Origin: Clavaria fumosa
Lineage: Eukaryota; Basidiomycota; Agaricomycetes; Agaricales; Clavariaceae
Reading direction: 5' to 3'
DNA: 64,000 nucleotides
Assembly (NCBI GenBank): GCA_951802425.1
Contig: OX637794.1
Coordinates: 3,224,001 to 3,288,000, forward strand
Both the position numbers and the translations under genes were made by a program. This document shows, piece by piece, positions 32,885 through 42,828 of the stretch. A model generated the notes under the pieces. It had not been told where the DNA came from. It was given only the letters and a program-made list of their open reading frames with translations, and searched no databases. The first letter of the stretch is position 1. Each line of letters opens with the position of its first letter.

Positions 32885-34390
32885 ATGGCTTCTCGGTCTC
32901 AAAAGCGACGGCTTCCAACAAAAGAAGAGCTTGTGAATAAGAAGCGACATCTTTCAGCTGCTAATGATGTATGTGCTCTTTTGCTGTTGCAGAACTAGTA
33001 CAAATGTCTCCCAGCGTTGCTACATGTGCCTTAATGGCAATAAACCCTTGATCATCTGCTACAACTGTCCTCGCACACTATGCTCAAATTGCATAACAAT
33101 CCCGGCTTTTCCATCTTCAAATTTAGTATTCTTTTGTCTCAATTGCCATGAACGATTCTTTGCATCACAGCCATATAAAGTGAGGGTCTTATGTTCCAAT
33201 CCTCCTTCTAACCTGAACAATGCCCAGGGCCTCCATATCCATGACACCACCATCCCCCCCACAGTAGACGGTGATATCAATGTTGCGGCTTTTCGTCCTG
33301 TTCATGACCAAGGGGTGAAGATCAAAGGTCACTTTCAGATGACTGCACAGTCTCAGGTTATCAACACGAAACTGGTTATTGTCCACTTTTACCTCTCCGG
33401 CTTGCGATTGAATGGATCTCCTGCCAAGATTCTTTCTGAGTACATGTCAGCATTCCTGGATCAAGAGGTCCTAGTTAACAGAGAGATCTCGTTTGACCTG
33501 TCCTCTGACATGCTGATTTCTGAGCATGCCAATCGAATCCAGAACAATGTCAGAGAGATTATTGGCCAATGGTAAGTGGACTGCTATCACTTGGAAAATT
33601 TCTAACACTGCGCAACAGCTCAACTACCCGAGTCGTCATATTCATAAGTACACAGTTGCACAAGGATACTGGAGACCCAATGCTGGGTCCAAACACGTCT
33701 GGCAGTGTTACAGAGGTGAGAGATGGGTAACCATTTTTAAAAACACTGCCTTTACATTATTCCTAGTTCATGCAAGCACTCCTCCCCAAGCCGCTATTCC
33801 CAATCAATACAGAAGCTCACTTATGGTTCTTGACTGGTCTCTCTCTTGTCAATAAGTCATCGAGTTATAACAGTTTCTTGATTAGTTCCAGCCAGTGGGT
33901 CTGTCTCACTCCCCAAATTTCTGCTCTGACTTAATATTTCAGCCTTAATCTTTCTCATATCATTGGCTTCACCAATGCGGAGCTGCAGCCCTGCATAATC
34001 TCCCCCCTTGTCCTTTCATATGCCCAGCATGTTCTTGTTGAAGGCCTTCCTTTCTTCAACTTCAATCACCAATTTCTTCCAACAATGACTTCAATTTGCC
34101 GGCACACAAACATCTTTCATATCTTCAGAGAGCAAGGAAAGCCATGTGGTTCTCGCTACATCTGGACGCATCGTACCATTCGCCCATGGGGTAACAGGCT
34201 GCCTGTGCAGTGTGAAAGTTGTGGCCGCATCCGATCCTGGGTATCGGTAAATGGCCCGGATTCATCTTGCTTGTTTGGTTGTAAGGGCTGCCCGAAGAAA
34301 GTCAAATTTCCATGCCCTAATACTGTGAAATGGCTAGGTGGGGAGGTTGATGGTGGGCGATGGATGGTTGTCTCAGAGGTGAATGAGTAG
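32885..34390 (+). CDS. Zinc-cluster protein 1, paralogue of the H3-tail-like protein
   Basis: Multi-exon gene for a protein with an N-terminal Cys cluster (RCYMCLNGNKPLIICYNCPRTLCSNC ... FFCLNCHE), a middle domain (KLVIVHFYLSGLRLNGSPAK; TRVVIFISTQLHKDTGDP) and a C-terminal zinc ribbon (CESCGRIRSW ... CLFGCKGC). The same order is found in the gene at 39422, and TRxxxF.....DxxSGDP/TGDP lines up. The cluster CxxC...CxxCPRTxCxxC resembles PHD/ZZ-like or CxC clusters seen beside KDZ elements. The start is uncertain: ATG at 32885 opens MASRSQKRRLPTKEELVNKK but runs to a stop unless spliced, while ATGs at 32964/32967 read straight into the cluster. Function unknown; a chromatin or DNA reader is inference. 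Confidence 0.65.
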
Positions 34391-34399
34391 TTCAGCATG

Positions 34400-34868
34400 G
34401 AACATCGTTAAATAGCCTAAATCTACCTTTGTCACATTGTAGGAAGTTGCAATTTGAGTGGGTTTCAGGTTCAAATTATCACCTGTGTAGAAATTACTCG
34501 GCCTCAAGACCATACGAATAGAGTAAACAATTTTCATGATTAGCCGAGCCCCCCTAATCCTGCTCTACTACAACAACAACTGTATCAGAAAACCTTGCCA
34601 TGTTGTGACTCTGATATGATATAAATCCAATAAATCAATAAATTAGAATTCACACCATTCAGTCATTTTTCAATGTAAATATCATTCCAGCCCACATCTA
34701 CACCAGTCCGCAAATATCAGGGCAGCCAATGTTCGGCCACTTCTGATGGGTAAACACGTGGTATGCCAACCCATTCAGTCAAAATCCCCCAATAGACATG
34801 GGATACCGGATGGTGAATATCCTCCAGTTCACTTGCGCCAGCGGAGTCTGGCGGAAGTATCCAATTTG
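34400..34868. other. Intergenic stretch, no gene recognised
   Basis: AT-rich 3' flank of the zinc-cluster gene running into the tandem repeat. Nothing supported. Confidence 0.4.
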
Positions 34869-35310
34869 AACATATGTAATGGGTCCGGCGGAGAGTATCC
34901 TTTGCCCAACAGCCATCGGTCCGGCGGACATGGTATAAAATATTCTCTGCCTAATAACCATGGGTCTGGCGGTTGACAAGAATATTCTTTGCCTAATAAC
35001 CATTGGTCTGAGACATGGTATAGAATATTCTCTTCTCAATAGCCATTGGTCCGGTGGTGGGTGGGAATATTCTTTGCCCGATAGCCACTGGTCCGGCGGA
35101 CATAGTATAGAGCCTAATAACCGGTCCGGCGGTGGGTGGGAATATTCTTTGCCCGATAGCCATGGTCCAGCAGACATAGTATAGGATATTCTCTGCCTAA
35201 TAACCATGGGTCTGGCGGTGGGCAAGAATATTTTTTGCACAATAGCCATTTGTCCAGCAATGGGCAAGAATATTCTATGCCCAATAGACATTGGCATGGA
35301 ATATTCGGAT
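34869..35310 (+). repeat. Degenerate tandem repeat, about 50-bp units
   Basis: Units built on GAATATTCTTTGCCYAATAGCC followed by ATTGGTCCGGCGG, about nine in 440 bases, alternating between GACATGGTATAGAATATT and GGTGGGTGGGAATATT variants. Open frames through it (up to 172 codons on minus) are repeats, not genes. Confidence 0.85.
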
Positions 35311-35485
35311 ATTTATTACAGTTGTCATACCAGACATTGAATATCCTCCCTATTGCTTTCGGACTTTCCTATGCTTCCCTGCTGGAGGTCCTATCTTTAC
35401 CACTCCTGTCTCCTTCCTTTTTCTCTCCCGCATTTGTCTCCTTCTAAAACAATGTGAGTTCTTGCTCACTCAGGGAATATTTCAC

Positions 35486-37126
35486 TTACAGAACTTGGGC
35501 CAATGGAATGAGCTTGAATATATCAGCCACTTCTCTCACCATTTGGCTCCAAGCAGCCCGTTCTTCCTCTTCCAGACTCAATCCCCATACCTTCATCCCC
35601 ATGACAAGGAGAACAATTCCTGTCAAACCACCCCCACACCATTCCTTTTTGACCAAGATGTCAGCATCTTGCTCATCACCTTCAGGCCGGATCCTCCCCC
35701 ACCATTCAGCGACCTCTAGGCCAATTGAGGGATAGTCGATATCCTCGTAATTTCTTGCTAACCGAGTATGGCTCCACCTGATGAGGGAAGGAGGAACAGG
35801 GACTCCACAGTTCTCCAGTGCCAATGGTGGTCCTCCAGCTGTCGCCAAGGCAGATTCAGCTTCAATCCAAGTCTCACATAAGGCTCTCCAGTCTGCTCCC
35901 AGCTTCTCTGAATCCTCAAATCCCAAACCAACCTCATTCGATAGCCTCTGCATCATATTTGGCAGGAGACTGGTCATGTAAGTCTTAGCAGATGCTGGCT
36001 TAGCTGGCTTGGGCTTGCGATAATGCCTTAAAATAATTGAGACATGAGCATGGTGGAAGAAATTGATGCAACAGGCTCACCTCTCAATTACTGCAGCCAG
36101 ACAATCTGCTGTTGCAGTCAAGACATCCCATGCAGCAATGTCAATGTCCTGCGAGTATGACGGAAGCTTTCCAGAGAGGTCTTCAGGTTCTGTAAAGAGT
36201 ACGAAGTGCACATCTCTCAGTGCTAAACCCAGTCCAAGCAGAAGTTCCTTCACATGAGCATGGGACTTCGGTGGATTTTCAGACTCAAAAAGGCCTTTTA
36301 AGGAACTGGCAAAGCGATACATGTAAAGTCATGTGATTATACACATCCTAGAAACAAGTTTATTGTCTCTCACATGCTGCAAGTTTGTATTCTGACATTG
36401 GCTTTCATATATTAATTACTTATATAATTTATGTTCTCATTATGCACTAGGAAGGGCTGACTACCGTCAGCAGAACCCTTGCTTGAATCAGCCAAATTTT
36501 GTTTGTACAAACTGATAAATAAGTTATATAATTTAAGAGGGATATACAATAAATAATATATGACACATACAATAAATAATATGAGAAATATACAATAAAT
36601 AGGTTTATGAGACATAAAAAGTTGACAATCAAACATGATATAATCTACAAATAAGATTATTTAGTATCATTTTGATAAGCCATAACTGAAATGAAGTCAC
36701 CCACCTAAACTCGAGCCTTCTTGGCCATAGGATCTGTTGCCGTAGTCCTACGTTTACAAGGGGATATGATAGCTCTCTTTGGTGGTATAAGAATCGCATA
36801 GATGAGATATTTGCAACATAAGTATCACATCCAAGCTCATCACCTTTTGCTGCGATACTCCAATGAGACAGAGTGAAATAAAGTTCAACTACTGCTCCGA
36901 TCAATTCAGAACGATATTCTGAAGGGGAAATTAGATTCCCATTCATATTGTAGGCAGGTACCGGGATAACACGGTGGGTTGTCTTCATCATCTCCAGAGC
37001 GTCCTTGGCATCAGCAGACTTTACGGGCCAATTCTCAATGTGATACAATGAGCCGGTTTCTCCAAAATATATAAGAGTATTGTCATTACTTGGGCTGAGA
37101 CTGCTATGATCACTGGCCGCATCCAA
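35486..37126 (-). CDS. Unrecognised multi-exon TE-associated gene
   Basis: Minus-strand gene starting MDAASDHSSLSPSNDNTLIY. Exon 1 carries TTHRVIPVPAYNMNGNLISP, ELIGAVVELYFTLSHWSIA and GCDTYVANISSMRFL. After an AT-rich gap (36410-36650, intron or insertion) come LLLGLGLALRDVHFVLFTEP with WDVLTATADCLAAVIER, then MTSLLPNMMQRLSNEVGLGF ... WGRIRPEGDEQD ... GIVLLVMGMKVWGLSLEEEE. I know similar hypothetical proteins from agaric genomes but no function. The AT-rich gap makes the exon 1 link less sure. No catalytic motif seen. It lies convergently with zinc-cluster gene 1, with only the 50-bp repeat array between them. Confidence 0.5.
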
Positions 37127-37299
37127 ATTGTTATTATCATCTACATTGTTCCCAATGGCCTACCAGATCTTACTATCAGGACAAAGATAGAATGGCAAAA
37201 TAGGCAGTAAGTGAATACTAAGCAGACCTCACATGGACCTACTCTCATGTCTCATCCTTAAGAGACCCCTAACACCTTCATTCTTGGGATGGGACGACT

Positions 37300-37745
37300 A
37301 CCGCTGTCACTGGTTACTGCCACCGCAGTTGCTGGTCGCCGGCGCCGCTGTCTCTGGTCGCTGCCTCCGCCGCTGCCGCCGCCGTCACTGGTCGCCACCG
37401 CCGCCCTCGCTGGTCGCTGCCGCCGTCGTCGTTGGTCGCTGGTCGCCGCCGTCGTGGGTCGCCACCACCGCCGCCGCTATCGCTAGTTGCCGCCGCTGCC
37501 GTTGCCGGTCGCCGCCGCTGCCGTCGCTGGTTGCCGCCGCTGACGTCGCTGGTCGCCACCGCTGCCCGCTACCACCGGTCGCCGCCGCCGTCGCCGTTGC
37601 TGGTCGCTACCGCTACCGCCGCTATCGCTGGTCGCCGCTGCCACCGTTGCTGGTCACCGCTGCCACCGTTGCTGGTCGCCGCCGTCGCTCTTGCTGCCCC
37701 CGCCGCCGTCGCTCTTGCTACCGAGAGGGAAAGGAGGAAGATGGA
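37300..37745 (+). repeat. GTCGCTGGTCGCCGCC low-complexity tract
   Basis: About 450 bases of imperfect repeats of CGCTGGTCGCCGCCGCC type. It has open frames on both strands without any domain. The downstream 37880-38050 is a GAGGGTGAGGGTGA purine tract. I do not call a gene here. Confidence 0.8.
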
Positions 37746-38300
37746 GAGCCGCGGCCACCGTTGCCGTCTGTTGTCTGCCGTCGTCCATCGCCCTGTACGT
37801 AGTAATTTGAAAAATGAAATGAAATGAAAATGAAATGAAAAAAGGACAGGGACGAGGGCGCACCTGGTGGTTCCCACCCATCGCCGCCGTTGTCATCCCT
37901 TGGGGGTGGGAGAAGAGAGAGGAGAGAGAGAGGAGAGAGGGAGGAGAGAGGGTGAGGGTGAAGGTGAGGCGAGAGGGTGAGGGTGAGAGGGTGAGGGTGA
38001 GAGGGAGGGAAAAGAGGGAGGGGTGAGGGTGAGGGGTGAGGGTGAGGGTCCCGCCGCCGCCGTCGTCGTCGTCGCCATCTGTCGTCTGCCGTCGCCATCT
38101 GTCGTCTGCCGTCGTCCGTTGCCCTGTAAATAGTGAAAATAATAATAAAATGAAATGAGGATGAAAAAAGACCAGGGAGGGCGCACCTGGTCTCGCCGCC
38201 GCCATCATCGCTTAAAGAAAGGAAAAAGAGAGACGAGAGGGAGAGGGAGAGAGAAAAGAGCTTGGCACGCTTTGCTAAGATTATGTAAGCCATCTTTCTA
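37746..38300. other. Purine tract and duplicated GTCGTCTGCCGTCG segments
   Basis: CGCACCTGGTGGTTCCC / CGCACCTGGTCTCGCC and GAAATGAAAATGAAATG-type segments occur twice (around 37810 and 38140), so this is a rough tandem duplication. No gene seen. Confidence 0.5.
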
Positions 38301-38309
38301 AACTAAGCA

Positions 38310-38391
38310 AGGGACCTGACGCGTCAGGTCACATGATCGTGAGTGTGGGAAGGGACCTGATGCGTCAGATCACATGATCGTGAGTGTGGGA
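38310..38391. repeat. Two direct repeats containing CCTGACGCGTCAGG palindrome
   Basis: GGGACCTGACGCGTCAGGTC ... CATGATCGTGAGTGTGGGAA occurs twice in tandem, the second with GATGCGTCAGATC (CG against TG/CA). Confidence 0.75.
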
Positions 38392-38574
38392 ACCCATGTT
38401 GAAGTTCAAAAACACGGAGTCGTCTTTTTTTTTCTCGCACCACCCTTTCCCCTCTACCACAATGACCGCCCTCATTATCTTTGCACTCCCCTGTCTGCGC
38501 GAAAGGGGGCTGAAGGAAGGAAAGGGCTGGATGCATACAGCCTTTTCCCTCCTCCAGCCCCCCTAGCAACTCAA

Positions 38575-38888
38575 CGCCTTGACGCTGCGGTGTGTCAGGG
38601 CGTGTGGCCCTCGGTGGCCTTCTCGACTCAACACCCTGACGCCACGGTGCGTCGGGGTGTATGGCCCTCGGTGGCCTTTCTCTCGTCGACGCTGCGGTGC
38701 GTTAGGCGACACGGCCCTCGGTGGCATTCTCTCGTTGACGCTACGGTGCGTTAAGCGACACGGCCCTCGGTGGCCTTTCTCTCGTCGATGCTGCGGTGCG
38801 TTAGGCGACATGGCCCTCGGTGGCTTTCTCAACACAACTTGGCTCTGCGGTGAGTCAGGGTGTGTGGCTCTCGGTGGCCTTCCTCTTG
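38575..38888 (+). repeat. ~50-bp GC-rich minisatellite, six units
   Basis: Units share GACGCTGCGGTGCGTTAGG, then ACACGGCCCTCGGTGGC, then TTTCTCTCGTC. Six copies with 49-58 base spacing. Not coding. Confidence 0.85.
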
Positions 38889-38889
38889 G

Positions 38890-39421
38890 TCGGTTCCTAC
38901 TACCCTTGGGTAGTGACACTCACAAGGTATGCACATCTCACCCTCCTCACTTACTGATTTTTGGACCAGCCCGATTCTATGCTTACTACCCATGTGGTCG
39001 GCCATTGAGATGGAGAGATTAGGACAAGGTAAGTGTACCACTTCAACATCCCCTTTTTACTTAAGCAATTTCAGGTGACTTTGCGATGTGCGACCCCGAT
39101 ACTCAACCACAGGTGTTGGCACCAACTACCGGTTGCTGCGTTTTCTCATCTTTTGTAGTTGTAGACATCATATTCATGTAAGGTTCATGTGGTGGGGTGC
39201 TCCCGATGAGGGCCCGCATTGGGGGTTCCACACCACTGAGCTGCGTAGTTAGGATTTTTTGTTGAGTGAAAAAAAATGTCAATGAATTGCACTTCGTCTT
39301 TAAACTGATGTCTATGCTGTGCGTTGTTTACCGCATTCCGCATGATCTTTTAAGTCACGTGACGTGTTCGGCCGACACTTTGAGTCGTGACGCCTTGTCT
39401 GCCTTGTCCGTTCACACAATC
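38890..39421. other. Upstream region of the H3-tail-like gene
   Basis: Intergenic DNA between the 50-bp minisatellite and the ATG at 39422. An in-frame open frame reaches back to 39266 but looks like leader sequence. No other gene seen. Confidence 0.4.
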
Positions 39422-41115
39422 ATGGCTAGGACTAAGCAATCTGCTAAGAGGTCATCTGGTGCTCCTGCTATGAGAGCCACCCTGCCTAAGGACTATCCCA
39501 AGTCTGCTGATCCTGCACCAGCACGCAAGGATCCTGCTCTCGTTCTGGTAAGCACTGGTGTGTCTGTCCATTCCGATCGTGTTGATCAGGAGATCAGCCT
39601 ATGGTTCATCCCGCAGACCCAGAGGCAAATGATGAGGTGAGTGGACCCCCTTTGGATTTGCCATTGGATCTGACCTGACTGCCCCATAGTGGTGTTCTGG
39701 GTGTGGGAATGGCGGGCTATCTCTAAATTGTGATTACTGTCCACGAACGATGTGTGACAGGTGCTTGAGTATCCCAGGGGGGCAGCACCTGGTTGCCCAG
39801 GCAAACACAAAGTTCATGTGTGTGAGTTGCCATATCAGGTCTGACGCTCGGAATGAGCCCTATCATGTATGGTTTTATTTTCATACCTTGTGCAGTAGGA
39901 ACTAAAATTTTGAGCTCTTAGCCCCTTCACCATGATGATCAACCCATCCCACAACTGTTTGGGTTAGTCAAGCCTGCCACACTCCGAGGACACTATGCAC
40001 GCCAAAACACCGACTCAATCGCCCTTGTCAATATTCGCCTCAGCTCCATCACTGAAAGGGGTGATCCTTTCAAGTCTGTGGCGAACACGCTGAGCGGGTG
40101 GTACACCCCAGAATCAGAGGGAAAGGAATTCCTCGAATTAGAAGTCAAGCTGGATGTTATTCCATCGGATGTCAAGTCGTTGCAGAAGCACCAGTCGATC
40201 TTGGCAAAATTTGTAAAACATATTCAACAGTAAGTCTTATTTTTTATTTATAAGTCAATTTCTGATGTTTATTACTATTCTCTTATTCAGAAAGAGAGTT
40301 ACGCGTCTCCTTGTCTTTTTATACACGCATACCGACCCAGACAGTGGTGATCCCCACTGCACCCCAGGCACAGCCCTTGAAATCGGAGTGGTAAGTCTTT
40401 CTTCACATGATTTTTGATATTAGTGATCTGGATACATTCATTTTTAGTTTCTAGAAGCGATTCTTGGGCCAGATCTCACATCGTTTGCCAAGGGTGCGCA
40501 CTCGATGCTCATTATGGAGGTATGTGGGAGTATGTGGGAGACGGATGCGTCCCTCTTCGCAATACAAAAGTTTGCGAAGGCATAAGTGGCTTATTTTGAG
40601 TTTCTGCCTACTTTCTCACAACCAGCAGTCAGTATTTCAACCACATCATCGGGTTTGGTCAACCGAACTTTTATCCACACTTGGCAACCTCATTTTTGCT
40701 GAAACTTGTCATCAAGAATTTCGTCGAGTGTTTTTCCATCGTTCGAATTCTCCCCGAACTTTTGAAAGAGGAAGAGGGCCTCGGTGCCCATACATCAGTC
40801 AAGGTATTTTCACCATTCATCGGCCTCGAGTATGTCTGGTGGCACAAGAATCTCCATCCGCTCGGGGACCTGATTTCGCCACAGTGCCCAGTCTGTCACA
40901 CTGTTCGTACACTGACAATTGGCACTGAGATGGCAAAGCCCGGTTTTTATTCTGTCTCTTGTTCATGTGGCTGGAAAGGGCAGAAAGCAGGCAAGAGTGG
41001 CTTGGAGATTATGAGTGGAGGAATTGCGGGCTGGGGGAAGCGCCTCCTGTACAGGACTCCTGCCAGCTTCTTGACCATCTGGAAGGCCTCCCGAGATTTT
41101 TACTACATGTTCTAA
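39422..41115 (+). CDS. Zinc-cluster protein 2 with a histone H3-like N-terminal tail
   Basis: ATG at 39422 has A at -3 and G at +4 and opens MARTKQSAKRSSGAPA. After Met removal that is ARTKQSAKRSSG against H3 ARTKQTARKSTGG, so residues 1-5, 7, 10 and 12 are identical, including Lys4. A spliced linker (ALVL then PMVHPADPEANDE) leads to a Cys cluster WCSGCGNGG...CDYCPRTMCDRC...FMCVSCH. Next comes the middle domain (GLVKPATLRGHYARQNT, IALVNIRLSS, TRLLVFLYTHTDPDSGDP), then a C-terminal region with zinc ribbon CPVCHTVRT ... SVSCSCGWKG, and the stop at 41115. The cluster and ribbon match the gene at 32885. The open frame also runs back to 39266, which would bury the tail, so the start is likely but unproved. 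A mimic that engages H3-tail readers or modifiers is inference. Confidence 0.68.
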
Positions 41116-41250
41116 GAATTTCTTGCCTTGTACAAATAATTTCCACGTTGTGAAATCATACTTCTGCTTCATGAATCATTTTTTCTGTCATGTGAACTGT
41201 TGTAGTTCAATCATGCATTCGACAGCAGTGACCAGGTTTTTCACATGTTA

Positions 41251-42544
41251 GAGTGCGTCCGGCAGCAATTCCGCATGCGGAATCCTCAGCCAAAAAAAAT
41301 ATCTCAATCTCAAGTTGCCAAGTGCGGCAGAGGGGCTGTCCGACACCCTCTGTCGCAAAGTGAGATTGAGATTTTTGATTGAGATATTACTACTAAAAGT
41401 TCGTCGAGGTCAGACCTCGACGAAAACTTGAGAAATTGAAAACTTCGAGTGACTGCTTCATACTGCAGCCACCTGCTCTTGTTCCCGCACACTCTGTCCA
41501 TCACACTTCTCTGAGTCCAGGCCATCTCTATCTTGACATACTCCTCATTACTGCCTCTATGGGATCGAACTGGACTTGGATGTGATGGACCTCGACATGT
41601 CAAAATATTTCGGCGAACCTGTGGAGTCTGGCACAAATGACATGAGCGTGGATGGATTTTTTACGTCCGCGCCCGCCCCAATGTCCGAAGCTGCCAAAGT
41701 GTCAAGGGAGGGGCACACCATCGGAATAGATCTACTTGAAGTTTTCTCCAGTAGTGCGGATGATATTTTCGTGTCACTCAGTGGACCATCACCATCGAAC
41801 GAACAATCAGCTGAGCAAAGTCTTTCGTCGTCCAATCTGGCTGGTGGTTTATCATCGTCCATAACTGGGTCCGCACAGTTGCCCCGCTCTATCATGGCAA
41901 GCCTCACTGCCGACTCACACATCGACCCGGGCCACCTCACGTCTGCTGGCGACGACGAATTCTTTGCAAGCGGGAATGATATGGACATGGAAGTGTTCTT
42001 AGGCATAAATGGACGCCCCGATCTGAACCCGGATGCAGAAGCAGTTCCCAAACCTGCCCCTTCTTGATCTACGATCAGACCGACCGACACGCGAGCTGCT
42101 CGTCATTGCCATGCCAGCCGCCCGTCCGACTTTGTTTTTTTACGTAGATGTCATCCTGTAACAGGCATAGCAACATTCTTCTCGTTGTAGTGGTGGATAA
42201 AACGTTTGAATTTGTTGATATTTTTTGTAGAGATAACAAATTTGATAGTGGCAGCGGTGCGAGTGCAGTGCCTTCGGAGTCTTCTCAAAGCGTGAAGAAC
42301 ATTGCAATGCTGAGGCACCACCAGCAAAGAGTACTATTAGTCCAGCGGCAGCTACAGATGGGAGCAGGACTGTGTTGACGGGAGCCATTGTGATGAATAT
42401 GAGTGAGTTACAACTACGATAACATTGGCGTTCGCGTGCTACCACTCAAATCTCAGTTTGCGAAACTCTGTCTCAACTGCACAAGTGCCAGATTGAGATT
42501 TCGCGCAGAAATTGCCGCGCTCGGAATTGCTGCCGGACGCACTC
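41251..42544. mobile_element. 1.3-kb TIR element with TTA duplication (PIF/Harbinger-type, nonautonomous)
   Basis: GAGTGCGTCCGGCAGCAATT at the left is exactly mirrored at the right end (42522-42544), giving a 23-bp perfect TIR. TTA flanks both sides (41248-41250, 42545-42547). TIR plus a TWA duplication is typical of PIF/Harbinger. Inside there is no transposase, only an open frame of 163 codons on plus (41576-42067, MDVMDLDMSKYFGEPVE...) that also stays open on minus, so its coding status is doubtful. Subterminal GAGATTGAGAT motifs occur at both ends. Confidence 0.85.
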
Positions 42545-42729
42545 TTATGTATGAAAAACTATGATCATTTTATATTTATCTACACTGTTGCTCAGAGTAA
42601 CAACAAGCTGTTGAGACTTCATGACACAATGTGAATCTAGTGGCGAGCTTCAGGACAAAGGCTGCATGTGATGAGGCTTCGTTGGTCATGTTCCTGTCTC
42701 ACCTCATGTGATCATGTGACTTTGTTTAA

Positions 42730-42828
42730 CGATGGTCACATAGTGTGACACCTCTGCGTGTGACTCACCGACCTCCAATCGCGAGTAACCGACTGAGAGT
42801 CTGTTCAATTCAATATGTCCATTCAATC
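42730..42828 (+). repeat. 99-bp inverted repeat, right partner, over the JmjC locus start
   Basis: Inverse of 30995-31093. It contains a half copy of the hairpin motif (GGTCACATAGTGTGACACC, 42734-42752) and ends five codons into the frame opening MSIQS at 42815. It may hold the promoter of this gene. Confidence 0.9.

Noticed and set aside
37300..38300. A gene encoded by the long frames (190 codons) in the GTCGCTGGTCGCC tract.
   Set aside because: Repeat-derived and open on both strands, with no motif or plausible splice structure.
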